Positions 12,819 to 19,465 of a stretch of 40,930 nt of DNA are shown piece by piece; the stretch's first letter is position 1, and every line of letters begins with the position of its first letter. The position numbers and the translations under genes are program-made. The notes below the pieces were generated by a model. The model was not told the origin of the DNA. It saw only the letters and a list, made by a program, of their open reading frames with translations, and ran no database searches. This DNA is from a virus. The stretch covers positions 1 to 40,930 of the IMG/VR virus record IMGVR_UViG_3300009285_004514; one strand, written 5' to 3'.

Positions 12819-13244
12819 ATGGGTTCGAGTCGGTCCGCTTATATTGGCGTGTATTTCAAGGTCTACATGCCGAAAGAAAAATACATCAGCGGTGAAAGGC
12901 AATGCCCGAAGTGTAAAAAATATGTATCAAGCACATATTGTCAAAACGACGGAACGAAAACGGTAGAGGTTGAAAAAGAAAGATTGTCTAATTTTCACGA
13001 GTTATGCGAATCGGTTTTTGGAGACGAAGACCAATTTTCAACAGGAAATATTGACAGTAATGAATTCGAGATTGTTATGGCAAATAGTGATAATCAGCCT
13101 GGTTACTTTTACGTTTCGGATGAGATTGAGCAACCATTGCCACAAGAAGATTATTCAGGTGATTGGCAAATTCTCGCAAATGCACTTGATGAGCGCGGCA
13201 TAAAATACGAGAAACGCTTTGGGATTGTGTCTTATTGGTCATAG
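12819..13244 (+). CDS. Cassette gene: hypothetical 141-aa protein
   Basis: A soluble protein with an N-terminal beta-strand (SAYIGVYFKVYMPKE), a CPKC knuckle with a later Cys (~residues 29-42), and a long acidic domain (EDYSGDWQILANALDERG). It resembles small phage or cassette proteins that begin with a SAYIGVY-type strand, but I cannot name a family. Start after AAAGGATAGGTGCATT. The stop lies a few bases before the next R'' box. Confidence 0.6.
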   Translation: MGSSRSAYIGVYFKVYMPKEKYISGERQCPKCKKYVSSTYCQNDGTKTVEVEKERLSNFHELCESVFGDEDQFSTGNIDSNEFEIVMANSDNQPGYFYVSDEIEQPLPQEDYSGDWQILANALDERGIKYEKRFGIVSYWS

Positions 13245-13248
13245 CGCA

Positions 13249-13377
13249 ACCCAACACAGCGTGCAGTGGATTTGCGGGACTCTGCGCGGTTTACGAGATT
13301 TTTCTTCGGTCAAGTTTTTTCTCATCCCGAAGTTTTATCTCGCCCCTCCCGCAAACCAGTAACGCAAGCCGTTAGGT
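13249..13377 (+). repeat. attC-like site 8 (129 bp)
   Basis: R'' ACCCAAC (13249-13255) and R' GTTAGGT (13371-13377). Arms AGCGTGCAGTGGATTTGC and GCAAACCAGTAACGC pair. The loop holds a further hairpin (CGAGATTTTTCTTCGG ... CCGAAGTTTTATCTCG) and no gene. Left arm and length closely match site 2. Confidence 0.85.
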
Positions 13378-13413
13378 AGACTATAATTGGCTCAAAAAAA
13401 GGAGCATGGCAGG

Positions 13414-13695
13414 ATGAGAGAATTTGAAGTATTGGCTTATAAATTAAGTTCAATTCTCGCGGAAATAACCAGCAGGATCGAAGAATTGCACAACGGCAAA
13501 GACATCACGATAAGCAACGAAAGGGCATGGTCAATTATCCATAGAATGCAAGAGATCATTGACTGGAGTTTTGTAAAAGCGAAAACTCCAGAACAAAAAG
13601 ATGCCGAACGTCGCTCGCACCTGACCACCTTTGGCGTTGGCACGCTGGCGTTCCTCGCCGGCTTTGGTGTCTGTTGGTTCGTGTTTGTCCACTAA
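13414..13695 (+). CDS. Cassette gene: helical protein with attC-encoded membrane tail
   Basis: A 93-residue protein from the ATG at 13414 (AAGGAG upstream; an upstream TTG at 13387 was not chosen). Residues 1-62 are helical and charged (REFEVLAYKLSSILAEITSR...). Residues ~70-92 form a hydrophobic helix (VGTLAFLAGFGVCWFVFVH) read wholly inside the following attC-like site. This gives a tail-anchored topology. No family is recognised. Confidence 0.55.
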   Translation: MREFEVLAYKLSSILAEITSRIEELHNGKDITISNERAWSIIHRMQEIIDWSFVKAKTPEQKDAERRSHLTTFGVGTLAFLAGFGVCWFVFVH

Positions 13696-13726
13696 ATCGG
13701 CGGTCAGGTAAAGCCAGCCGTCGGGC
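13603..13726 (+). repeat. attC-like site 9 (124 bp), right end of the array
   Basis: R'' GCCGAAC (13603-13609) faces GTCGGGC (13720-13726), a core with GTC instead of GTT. Inner arms CACCTGACCACC and GGCGGTCAGGT pair. The left arm and loop start (CACCTGACCrCCTTTGGCGTwGGCA) match site 1 closely. Phage-type sequence resumes 12 bp later. Confidence 0.75.
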
Positions 13727-13738
13727 TTTGGAGCATTG

Positions 13739-13888
13739 ATGATGAACTGGGATCTGTGGACGGCCCTGGAACTCTTCCATGTGCGAGCCTGGGCGCTGGT
13801 GAATCAACGCCGATTGGAACTGAATATCCCATTGTTATTGGTCTTACCAGCGCCTGTACGAAGATGTCTGAATTGGAGATGGAACTGA
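13739..13888 (+). CDS. Hypothetical 49-aa protein, first phage gene after the array
   Basis: A small ORF beginning at tandem ATGs behind TTTGGAGCATTG. It reads a Leu/Trp/Arg-rich peptide (LWTALELFHVRAWALVNQRR). Its TGA overlaps the next ATG (TGATG), the coupling style of the phage genes, which supports translation. No family is recognised. It may have lost an upstream partner when the cassettes entered. Confidence 0.45.
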   Translation: MMNWDLWTALELFHVRAWALVNQRRLELNIPLLLVLPAPVRRCLNWRWN

Positions 13889-14133
13889 TGCCACCAAACG
13901 CGGTCGTCTGTCTCTGTGGAAATTTGATCGGCTACGAACTCGAAAAAGATGGAATTGCGTTTCTGCAGATCGGAGGGCTGGTGGCGGATTCGGTTCACGG
14001 CTTTTGCGCCCAGTGCGGACGCGGGTTTCATCACACCATCGCCTTGCAGGCTTATAAACGTCTCATGCGCCGCTATGAGACTGATGACGTGGAGCCGCTG
14101 GCGGTGGAGATTGAATCCCCCGCCGAAAAGTAG
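13888..14133 (+). CDS. Small zinc-ribbon protein (81 aa)
   Basis: Read from the ATG overlapping the upstream TGA. CLCGN near residue 8 and CAQCG near residue 40 form a two-knuckle zinc ribbon, with a hydrophobic strand between them (IAFLQIGGLV) and a helical C-terminus. Longer in-frame starts at 13756 or 13864 are possible, but the coupled start is typical here. It is probably a small late-gene adaptor or regulator. Confidence 0.55.
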   Translation: MPPNAVVCLCGNLIGYELEKDGIAFLQIGGLVADSVHGFCAQCGRGFHHTIALQAYKRLMRRYETDDVEPLAVEIESPAEK

Positions 14134-14139
14134 TATAAT
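14111..14139 (+). promoter_or_regulatory. Sigma70-type promoter for the packaging region
   Basis: TTGAAT (14111-14116) and TATAAT (14134-14139) are separated by the ideal 17 bp. It lies at the end of the zinc-ribbon gene. Transcription would start near 14146 and meet a strong terminator-like hairpin after about 70 nt, so a short RNA or an attenuated late transcript is expected. Confidence 0.75.
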
Positions 14140-14169
14140 CTTTTCAACTCAATAGCATTTGCTGGACTT

Positions 14170-14218
14170 GCACCCAGCCTTCCGTCTCGCGAGGGACGGC
14201 AGGCTGGGTGCTTTTGTT
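14170..14218 (+). terminator. Intrinsic terminator with GNRA-capped long stem
   Basis: An 11-bp stem GCACCCAGCCT/AGGCTGGGTGC, one mismatch, then a 7-bp stem ending in a GCGA tetraloop, followed by TTTTGTTT. It lies between the promoter at 14111 and the gene at 14250, so it may end a ~70-nt RNA or attenuate the packaging operon. Confidence 0.8.
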
Positions 14219-14249
14219 TCAGCGATGCGCAAACCCAAAGGAGTTTGTC

Positions 14250-14612
14250 ATGGAACTTTCGGAAGTCCAACTGTTCGTGATCGCCACGCTGGCCACCATC
14301 ATCGTGTACCTGCTGAAACTGGTGGCGCAATATTTCAAATGGACGCCTGGGCGTGGCTGGTTATCCGTCTTCCTGTACCTGGTCGCTGGTGCGCTGGCCT
14401 TCGCCTGGGGTCAGTTTGTCCTGCCCGCCTTCCCACCCTTCAGTGACCCCGTCTCGTTCGTATCTGCGTCTCTGGTCTGGTTGAGCAACCTGCTCGTCCT
14501 GCTCGGCCCCGTCGTGGCACTGGCTACGTTGATCTATAACGTGCTCGCCAAGCAGGTCTTCGACAATGCCATGCGCCGATTTAGGCCGACCGCCAAGTCG
14601 AAGAAGAAATAA
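14250..14612 (+). CDS. Holin-like membrane protein
   Basis: This 120-residue protein has three hydrophobic segments (residues ~5-26, 38-55 and 70-95) and a strongly basic Lys/Arg C-terminus (RRFRPTAKSKKK), a common holin or membrane-pore layout. A clear AAAGGAG ribosome site is present. Its position before HNH/terminase rather than beside the lysin is unusual for a holin, so the function is not secure. The stop overlaps the next start. Confidence 0.55.
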   Translation: MELSEVQLFVIATLATIIVYLLKLVAQYFKWTPGRGWLSVFLYLVAGALAFAWGQFVLPAFPPFSDPVSFVSASLVWLSNLLVLLGPVVALATLIYNVLAKQVFDNAMRRFRPTAKSKKK

Positions 14613-14989
14613 TGCCCTACAAGGCGCGGCCCTGTCCCGTGCCTGGCTGTCCTGGAATTCTGCGCGGGGATGTCTGTACGCTGGGGCATCCCCGCCCGCA
14701 GCGGGACCCGCCTCCCCGTCCGCGTGAAGCGGTGCCCCAGCCCAGCGCGGCCAAACGCGGTTATGACCGTAAATGGCGCGCCTACCGCGCCGCGTTCCTT
14801 CAGTTGCATCCCCTGTGTGTCTCCTGTGGAAGGCAGGCTGTTATTGTGGACCATATCCAAAAGATTTCGGGCGCCAATGACCCGCTGTTCTGGGAACCGT
14901 CCAATCACCAGCCATTGTGCCGCACCTGTCACAACCGCAAGATCGGCTCGCAGGACGGCGGCTTTGGAAATCCAGTAAGGAAGGAATGA
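14612..14989 (+). CDS. HNH endonuclease
   Basis: This 125-residue protein has CVSC (~residues 69-72), VDHI (~78), and N-x-QPLCRTCHNRK (~100-111), the HNH core with its structural zinc Cys pairs. An additional N-terminal Cys pair (CPVPGC) may bind a second zinc. Phage HNH proteins encoded next to terminase stimulate TerL cleavage during packaging initiation in HK97-type phages (established). The position directly upstream of TerS/TerL fits that. Confidence 0.85.
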   Translation: MPYKARPCPVPGCPGILRGDVCTLGHPRPQRDPPPRPREAVPQPSAAKRGYDRKWRAYRAAFLQLHPLCVSCGRQAVIVDHIQKISGANDPLFWEPSNHQPLCRTCHNRKIGSQDGGFGNPVRKE

Positions 14990-14990
14990 T

Positions 14991-15263
14991 ATGAGCAAAA
15001 TCATCAACAGCCTGCTCGATTCAATTGCCGAGCAAATTGTAAAGCGGGTCGAGTTGAAAATCTTTTCCATCGGCAAAGCCCAGATTGAACCTGGTGACAT
15101 CCTTATCGTACAGACTAAATCGGTTCTTTCGGACCAGGCAGGCGCAAGACTTGAAGCCACGTTGAAACGGGCTATTCCGCAAGTCCATCGCGTCGTTATT
15201 ATTGACGACGGTTTTAAGATGGGCATATTGCGCGCCGAACCTGTATTCCCGATTAACGATTAA
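14991..15263 (+). CDS. Hypothetical protein (90 aa)
   Basis: A soluble alpha/beta protein with an N-terminal helix, a strand DILIVQTKSVL and a second helix, in an operon between HNH and TerS. The family is not recognised. The pattern (PGDILIVQT...VIIDDG) resembles small phage proteins of unknown function. The start lies one base after the HNH stop; a ribosome site GTAAGGAAGGAA precedes it. Confidence 0.6.
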   Translation: MSKIINSLLDSIAEQIVKRVELKIFSIGKAQIEPGDILIVQTKSVLSDQAGARLEATLKRAIPQVHRVVIIDDGFKMGILRAEPVFPIND

Positions 15264-15272
15264 GGTTGAATT

Positions 15273-15860
15273 ATGCCCGCCCGCAAGCCAGCTGGACTGA
15301 TCACCCGCGACGAAACGAAGGAGGACAAGCGCGTACGCGTCGAAGCCGAAGCGGCCATGACGCCGTGCACGCCGCTCTCGAAGAACCCGCCCGCTTCCTT
15401 GAAACGCAACAAGGGTGCGCAGGCCGTCTGGCGCAGGGTGGTGGGACTGTACAATGAGACGGCGGGCAAGATCGCCACAGCCTTCGACGAAAACCTACTG
15501 GTGAAATATTGCCTGGCCGAAGTCGAACTGCTCACACTCGAAGCGATACGGGACGAACTGTTTACAGAGTGGAAGCGCATCGGCAAACAGGTCAAGCCGA
15601 TGAAGCCGACCGCCGGCACGCTCAGGGATTACCTGAATTTATTGACGCAGTACAACGCGCTGATCGGTCGTTATCAGGGCATGGATGGACGCATCGACAA
15701 CAAACGCAAGATGCTGGTGGATATGGAGCAGGCGCTCTATCTCACACCGAGATCCCGCGCGGGCGTCGAGCCGCCGCTCAAGGAACTCGAGAAGCCGAAG
15801 GACAGCATGGAGAAACTACTGGAAAAGAAAAAGAATGTTCGACCAGTCGAAGGCGGATGA
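15273..15860 (+). CDS. terS: Terminase small subunit (P27 family-like)
   Basis: This 195-residue protein has a basic N-terminus (PARKPAGLITRDE), the P27-type helical core (AQAVWRRVVGLYNETAGKI, then FDENLLVKYCLAEVELLTLE) and the second helix block LRDYLNLLTQYNALIGRYQG. It recognises phage DNA and feeds it to the large subunit (family knowledge). It ends 26 bp inside the terL gene. Identity follows from pattern and position before TerL. Confidence 0.8.
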   Translation: MPARKPAGLITRDETKEDKRVRVEAEAAMTPCTPLSKNPPASLKRNKGAQAVWRRVVGLYNETAGKIATAFDENLLVKYCLAEVELLTLEAIRDELFTEWKRIGKQVKPMKPTAGTLRDYLNLLTQYNALIGRYQGMDGRIDNKRKMLVDMEQALYLTPRSRAGVEPPLKELEKPKDSMEKLLEKKKNVRPVEGG

Positions 15861-17469
15861 AGCCGTCCAATTCATCGAGTTGTTGAAGCATACCAAGAGC
15901 CCGTTCGACGGCCAACCATTCGTGCTGCTGCCGTGGCAGCGTACGATCATCGAACAGGTCTATGGCACGTTGAATGAACGCAGGGTCAGGAAATACAAAT
16001 ATATTTATCTCGAAGTCCCGAAGAAGAACGGAAAATCCGAACTGGTGGCGGCCACCGCCCTCCTGCATATGTTCTTCGACGGCGAAGTAAACGGGGAGGT
16101 CTATGGCTGCGCGGGCGACAAGGAACAGGCCACGCTGGTCTTCGACGTGGCAGTGGACATGATCGAGCAGGTGCCTGCGCTCAAGAAGCGCGCCAAGATG
16201 AACTATTCCACCAAGCAAATCACCGACCGCGAGACGGGAACGTTTTACAAGGTCGTTTCCGCTGAAGCGTATACAAAGCATGGCTTGAACGTCAGTGCGG
16301 TCATATTCGACGAATTGCACGTCCAGCCCAACCGCGATCTGTTCGACGTGATGACCAAAGGCGCGGGCGCCACACGCCGACAGCCGATTTGGTGGATGAT
16401 CACCACCGCGGGCAACGACCCCGACCGCCTATCCATCGGCTGGGAAGTGCATGAGAAGGCCGTCGAGATCGTCAAGGCGCGCGAAACGGGCAACCCCGAA
16501 AAGGATGTGGCCACCTGGTATCCCGTCATCTATCATTACAACGGGGAGGATGTTTGGAACGAATCGAACTGGGCCAAGGCCAACCCGTCCCTGGGCTATA
16601 CGTTCACGCTGGACGAGCTGCGCGAGTCTGCCAACGAAGCCAGGTTATCCAAAGCCGACGAGAAACTTTTCCGCTGGCTGCGCCTCAACCAGTGGAACAC
16701 CACCAAACTTTCGGGCTGGCTTCCGCTCGACCTGTTCGATTCAACTGTCGGGTCGTGGAGCCGCAACGACCTGCTCGGCAAGGAATGCTATATCGGCGGC
16801 GACTTTTCCACCACCACCGACCTGTCTGCCGTGGCGCTCATCTTCCCGCCGCAGGAAGGTCTCCCCGATTGGCGCGTCATTTGGGACTGCTGGATTCCCG
16901 AAGACAACATGCAGGAGCGCATCCGCACCGATCATGTCCCATACGATCAGTGGGTGAGCGACGGCTGGGTCATCTCTACGCCTGGGGATGCAATAGGTTA
17001 CAGGCGCATCAGGCAGAGATTTTTGGAATACAAAAATCTCTATAATGTGATTGAACTCGGCGCTGACCGCACCTTTGCATCTGCGCTATTGCAATGGTTG
17101 GAAGAGGACGGTATTACCTGTGTGGAGGTTCCACAAAGATACACTGAATTGACCGACCCGATGAATACAATCGAGACTCTCCTGCGCTCTAAAATCCAAA
17201 TTCCCGACCCCGAGAACGAAGGGCAATTCGTCGAAGCCCCCGCGCTGACGCATGAGGCGCATCCCGTGGCGCGCTGGTGCTTCGGTAACACGTCCATCGC
17301 CATGAACGGCAACGCACAGATCAAGTATGTAAAGGAACGCAAAGGCAAGCGCTCGGTGCAGACCAAGCGTATCGACTTGATCGCCGCCTGGGTGTGCGGC
17401 ATGGCGCGCGCCAAGTTCTACGGCTCGCACAAGTCCATTTATGCGGAACGAGGCCCGATCATTTTTTAA
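15835..17469 (+). CDS. terL: Terminase large subunit
   Basis: This 544-residue protein has a Walker A-like EVPKKNGKSE (~residues 61-70), a Walker B VIFDELHVQ (~155-163), the coupling motif MITTAGND, and a nuclease domain beginning with GGDFSTTTDLSAV (~321). The order matches the HK97-type Terminase_1 family. The ATG at 15835 sits inside the terS end; an in-frame upstream reading overlaps terS and was rejected. It provides the packaging motor and the nuclease that cuts the concatemer. No intein or truncation is seen. Confidence 0.92.
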   Translation: MFDQSKADEAVQFIELLKHTKSPFDGQPFVLLPWQRTIIEQVYGTLNERRVRKYKYIYLEVPKKNGKSELVAATALLHMFFDGEVNGEVYGCAGDKEQATLVFDVAVDMIEQVPALKKRAKMNYSTKQITDRETGTFYKVVSAEAYTKHGLNVSAVIFDELHVQPNRDLFDVMTKGAGATRRQPIWWMITTAGNDPDRLSIGWEVHEKAVEIVKARETGNPEKDVATWYPVIYHYNGEDVWNESNWAKANPSLGYTFTLDELRESANEARLSKADEKLFRWLRLNQWNTTKLSGWLPLDLFDSTVGSWSRNDLLGKECYIGGDFSTTTDLSAVALIFPPQEGLPDWRVIWDCWIPEDNMQERIRTDHVPYDQWVSDGWVISTPGDAIGYRRIRQRFLEYKNLYNVIELGADRTFASALLQWLEEDGITCVEVPQRYTELTDPMNTIETLLRSKIQIPDPENEGQFVEAPALTHEAHPVARWCFGNTSIAMNGNAQIKYVKERKGKRSVQTKRIDLIAAWVCGMARAKFYGSHKSIYAERGPIIF

Positions 17470-17488
17470 GTTTCGCCCTTGTATTTCG

Positions 17489-17497
17489 TGCTATAAT
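17489..17497 (+). promoter_or_regulatory. Extended -10 promoter
   Basis: TGCTATAAT (17489-17497) is a perfect extended -10 element 20 bp after the terL stop. No good -35 is present, as is normal for this class. Transcription would start near 17504 and run through a small hairpin (17508-17525) to a terminator at 17551. Confidence 0.65.
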
Positions 17498-17503
17498 ATT
17501 TCA

Positions 17504-17596
17504 GAACCGCGCCGCATTGGGCGCGCACATAGCTCTCTGACGGAGATTAGCGCCCGCCACTAGCGTACCGCAAGGTCCGCCTGTGGCGGGCGTTTT
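17504..17596 (+). ncRNA. Possible ~90-nt structured phage RNA
   Basis: Between the extended -10 promoter and the terminator lies ~90 nt without ORFs. It folds into hairpin CGCGCC/GGCGCG (17508-17525), a small TCTC/GAGA hairpin (~17532-17546) and the terminator hairpin. It could be a free small RNA or a leader that attenuates the portal/capsid operon. A similar promoter-RNA-terminator unit exists at 14111-14218. The structure is seen; the function is inference. Confidence 0.45.
17551..17596 (+). terminator. Intrinsic terminator hairpin upstream of the head operon
   Basis: A perfect 10-bp stem CGCCCGCCAC/GTGGCGGGCG, an inner stem GCG.ACC/GGT.CGC capped by a GCAA (GNRA) tetraloop, then TTTTG. 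The T-run is short, so read-through into the head operon is plausible. Confidence 0.75.
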
Positions 17597-17621
17597 GCAT
17601 TAACAAACATGGGACGCCCAG

Positions 17622-17816
17622 ATGCCCGATAAGCAGACTGTCTCAAAACCTAAGAGTTTCCTGTCTGATGTGCTTCGCGATGTTCACGTGTACGGCGGCA
17701 TCGCTGCCATCAGCGTCGGTGTGTGGCTGGCCTTTGGGCTGGCCGCTGCCCTGATCGTATGTGGGACGCTAACTTTGGCGCTGGGCGTCTTTGCCATTAT
17801 CTGGAGCTCGCTCTAA
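17622..17816 (+). CDS. Two-helix membrane protein
   Basis: This 64-residue protein has a charged N-terminus and then two hydrophobic segments (residues ~22-40 and 43-62). The stop overlaps the portal start (TAATG). Small membrane proteins sit before portal genes in some siphoviruses, but no role is established here. It is co-transcribed with the head genes. Confidence 0.6.
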   Translation: MPDKQTVSKPKSFLSDVLRDVHVYGGIAAISVGVWLAFGLAAALIVCGTLTLALGVFAIIWSSL

Positions 17817-19465
17817 TGCTGGCGCGCATGTTCGAGAGACGCTTCCACGTCAGCCAGCAGCCGCCTGGCTGGGTGGTGCAGGGTTACGGAATGGAATCAG
17901 TGGCGGGCGAGGATGTGACACCCGAACTGGCGCTGAACGTCTCGGCCGTGTACGCCTGCATCACGATTCTCGCCGAAACCCTTGCATCGCTGCCCCTGAT
18001 CCTTTACAGACGAAAAGAACGCGGCAAGGAGCGCGCCATCGATCATCCACTTTACAGCCTGATGCACGATGCGCCCAACCCAGAACACTCTTCGATGGTC
18101 TATCGCGAGATCGGCCAGGGTCATCTGGGTGGATGGGGCAACCATTACGGGCAGATCATCCGCAACGGGCGCGGGGGTATCTTGGAAATCTGGCCAATGC
18201 GTCCCGACCGCATGACGGGTGTGGAGCGCGTGAATGGCAGGCGTGTGTATACCTATAAGCGCAACGGGCTGACCCCCACGAATTATTCAGCCGATCAAAT
18301 CCTGCACGTGCCCGCTTTTGGATTGGACGGGCTAATGGGTATGTCGCCTATCGAGAACGCACGCAACGCCATTGGCGTAGCCATCGCTGCTGAAAAATAC
18401 GGTGGTCAAGTTTTTGCGAATGGGGCGCGGCCGTCACTTGTTTTGGAGCATCCAAATATGTTGGGCGGCGGAAAAGAAGGTGCCAAGGAACGCTTCATTA
18501 AGGAGTGGAACGACAATTTTGGTGGGCCAGACAAGGCAGGCAAGACTGCTCTTGCCGAAGAGGGGATGAAAGTCCACGAGATTGGCTTCCCGCCAGAAGC
18601 TGCTCAATTTATAGAGACGCGCCGCAACCAAGTAATCGAGATCTCGCGCTGGTATCACATGCCGCTCTCGCTTTTGGGCGAACACGATAAGGCAGCCTCC
18701 TATGCAAGCGTCGAGCAATTCCTGCTGTCGTTCGTGGTGCACACCATCCGACCCTGGGCTGTGCGTTGGGAGCAGGAATTACAGCGCCAGTTATTGACGA
18801 AAGAAGAACGAACGGCTGGCTATTATTTCGAGTTTTTGCTGGATGCCCTTTTGCGCGGCGACACCGCCACGCGCTTCGAAGCCTATGCCAAGGGCATGCA
18901 GAACGGAACATTCAGCATCAATAATGTTTTGAGCCGCGAGAATATGGATCCAATCGAGGACGAGGCTGGCGAATGGCACTGGATGCCGCAGAACATGCTG
19001 CCGATCCAGAAATTCAGCCAGATGCAGACACAGGCAGGTGGAAACATGGAGCCACCTGCGCGCAACACCAAACCCTTCCGCCGATTGTATGCAGACGCTT
19101 TGAAGCGTTGCATGAACGTGGAGATCAACGATGTCCGCAACGGCGCGCCGAAACATTTCAAGAAGGGTGATTTCGACGACTGGCTGACGGAGTTCTACCG
19201 TGGCCACACAGATTTCATGGTGCGGCAGTTGCTGCCCGTTGCGCTGGCTCACGCCGAACTGGTCGAGCCGAAATGGACAGACGAGGAACGCGCCGCGCAG
19301 GCACAAACGAGATTGTCCGCCTTCGCCGAGGCATTCACTGCCAAGTCCGTGCTGGCTCTCTCTCATCGTACGATGGATGCAGTGGAGCAGATTCTCTCCA
19401 TCCCACGCGAGTCCGCCATCGAATTCTTAGTCGATGAACTTTTGAAGGAGAACGACCATGCCTAA
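17816..19465 (+). CDS. Portal protein, HK97 family
   Basis: This 549-residue protein has the family's N-terminal core LNVSAVYACITILAETLASL, HPLYSLMHDAPNPEHSS, the ILHVPAFGLDGLMGMSPIE segment, and the FIETRRNQVIEISRWYHMP block before the C-terminal crown. This is the signature of HK97-type portals. The ATG at 17816 overlaps the upstream stop. The ~120 residues after position 430 are a helical extension of unknown role. It forms the dodecameric channel for DNA entry. Confidence 0.92.
   Translation: MLARMFERRFHVSQQPPGWVVQGYGMESVAGEDVTPELALNVSAVYACITILAETLASLPLILYRRKERGKERAIDHPLYSLMHDAPNPEHSSMVYREIGQGHLGGWGNHYGQIIRNGRGGILEIWPMRPDRMTGVERVNGRRVYTYKRNGLTPTNYSADQILHVPAFGLDGLMGMSPIENARNAIGVAIAAEKYGGQVFANGARPSLVLEHPNMLGGGKEGAKERFIKEWNDNFGGPDKAGKTALAEEGMKVHEIGFPPEAAQFIETRRNQVIEISRWYHMPLSLLGEHDKAASYASVEQFLLSFVVHTIRPWAVRWEQELQRQLLTKEERTAGYYFEFLLDALLRGDTATRFEAYAKGMQNGTFSINNVLSRENMDPIEDEAGEWHWMPQNMLPIQKFSQMQTQAGGNMEPPARNTKPFRRLYADALKRCMNVEINDVRNGAPKHFKKGDFDDWLTEFYRGHTDFMVRQLLPVALAHAELVEPKWTDEERAAQAQTRLSAFAEAFTAKSVLALSHRTMDAVEQILSIPRESAIEFLVDELLKENDHA

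Larger units (their letters stand above)
9242..13726 (+). mobile_element. Integron-type gene cassette array without integrase (CALIN-like)
   Basis: About 4.5 kb of lower-GC DNA with ~10 cassettes, all genes on the + strand, each followed by an attC-like site with paired ends matching RYYYAAC and GTTRRRY and conserved inner arms. The array sits between the replication genes and the HNH/terminase genes and interrupts an otherwise continuous phage layout. No integron integrase or other tyrosine recombinase is encoded in the window, so mobilisation would need an integrase in trans. The term CALIN is an established label for attC clusters lacking an integrase; applying it here is inference from the repeats. 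Confidence 0.8.

Noticed and set aside
12826-12845. T-loop-like motif (GGTTCGAGTC) suggesting a tRNA
   Set aside because: No acceptor or anticodon stem can be drawn around it, and it lies in the start of a good ORF.
13387-13413. TTG start nine codons upstream of the last cassette gene
   Set aside because: The ATG at 13414 has AAGGAG at a proper distance, whereas the TTG has none.
9242-13726. Regularly repeated CAAACCGTTAG-type elements as a CRISPR array
   Set aside because: Repeats are imperfect inverted-arm structures 70-130 bp long separated by genes, not short direct repeats with short spacers.
15835-17469. Intein in the terminase large subunit
   Set aside because: The ATPase and nuclease motifs are spaced as in intein-free relatives and no Cys-block or His-Asn end is present; the Hint domain is in the tape measure gene.
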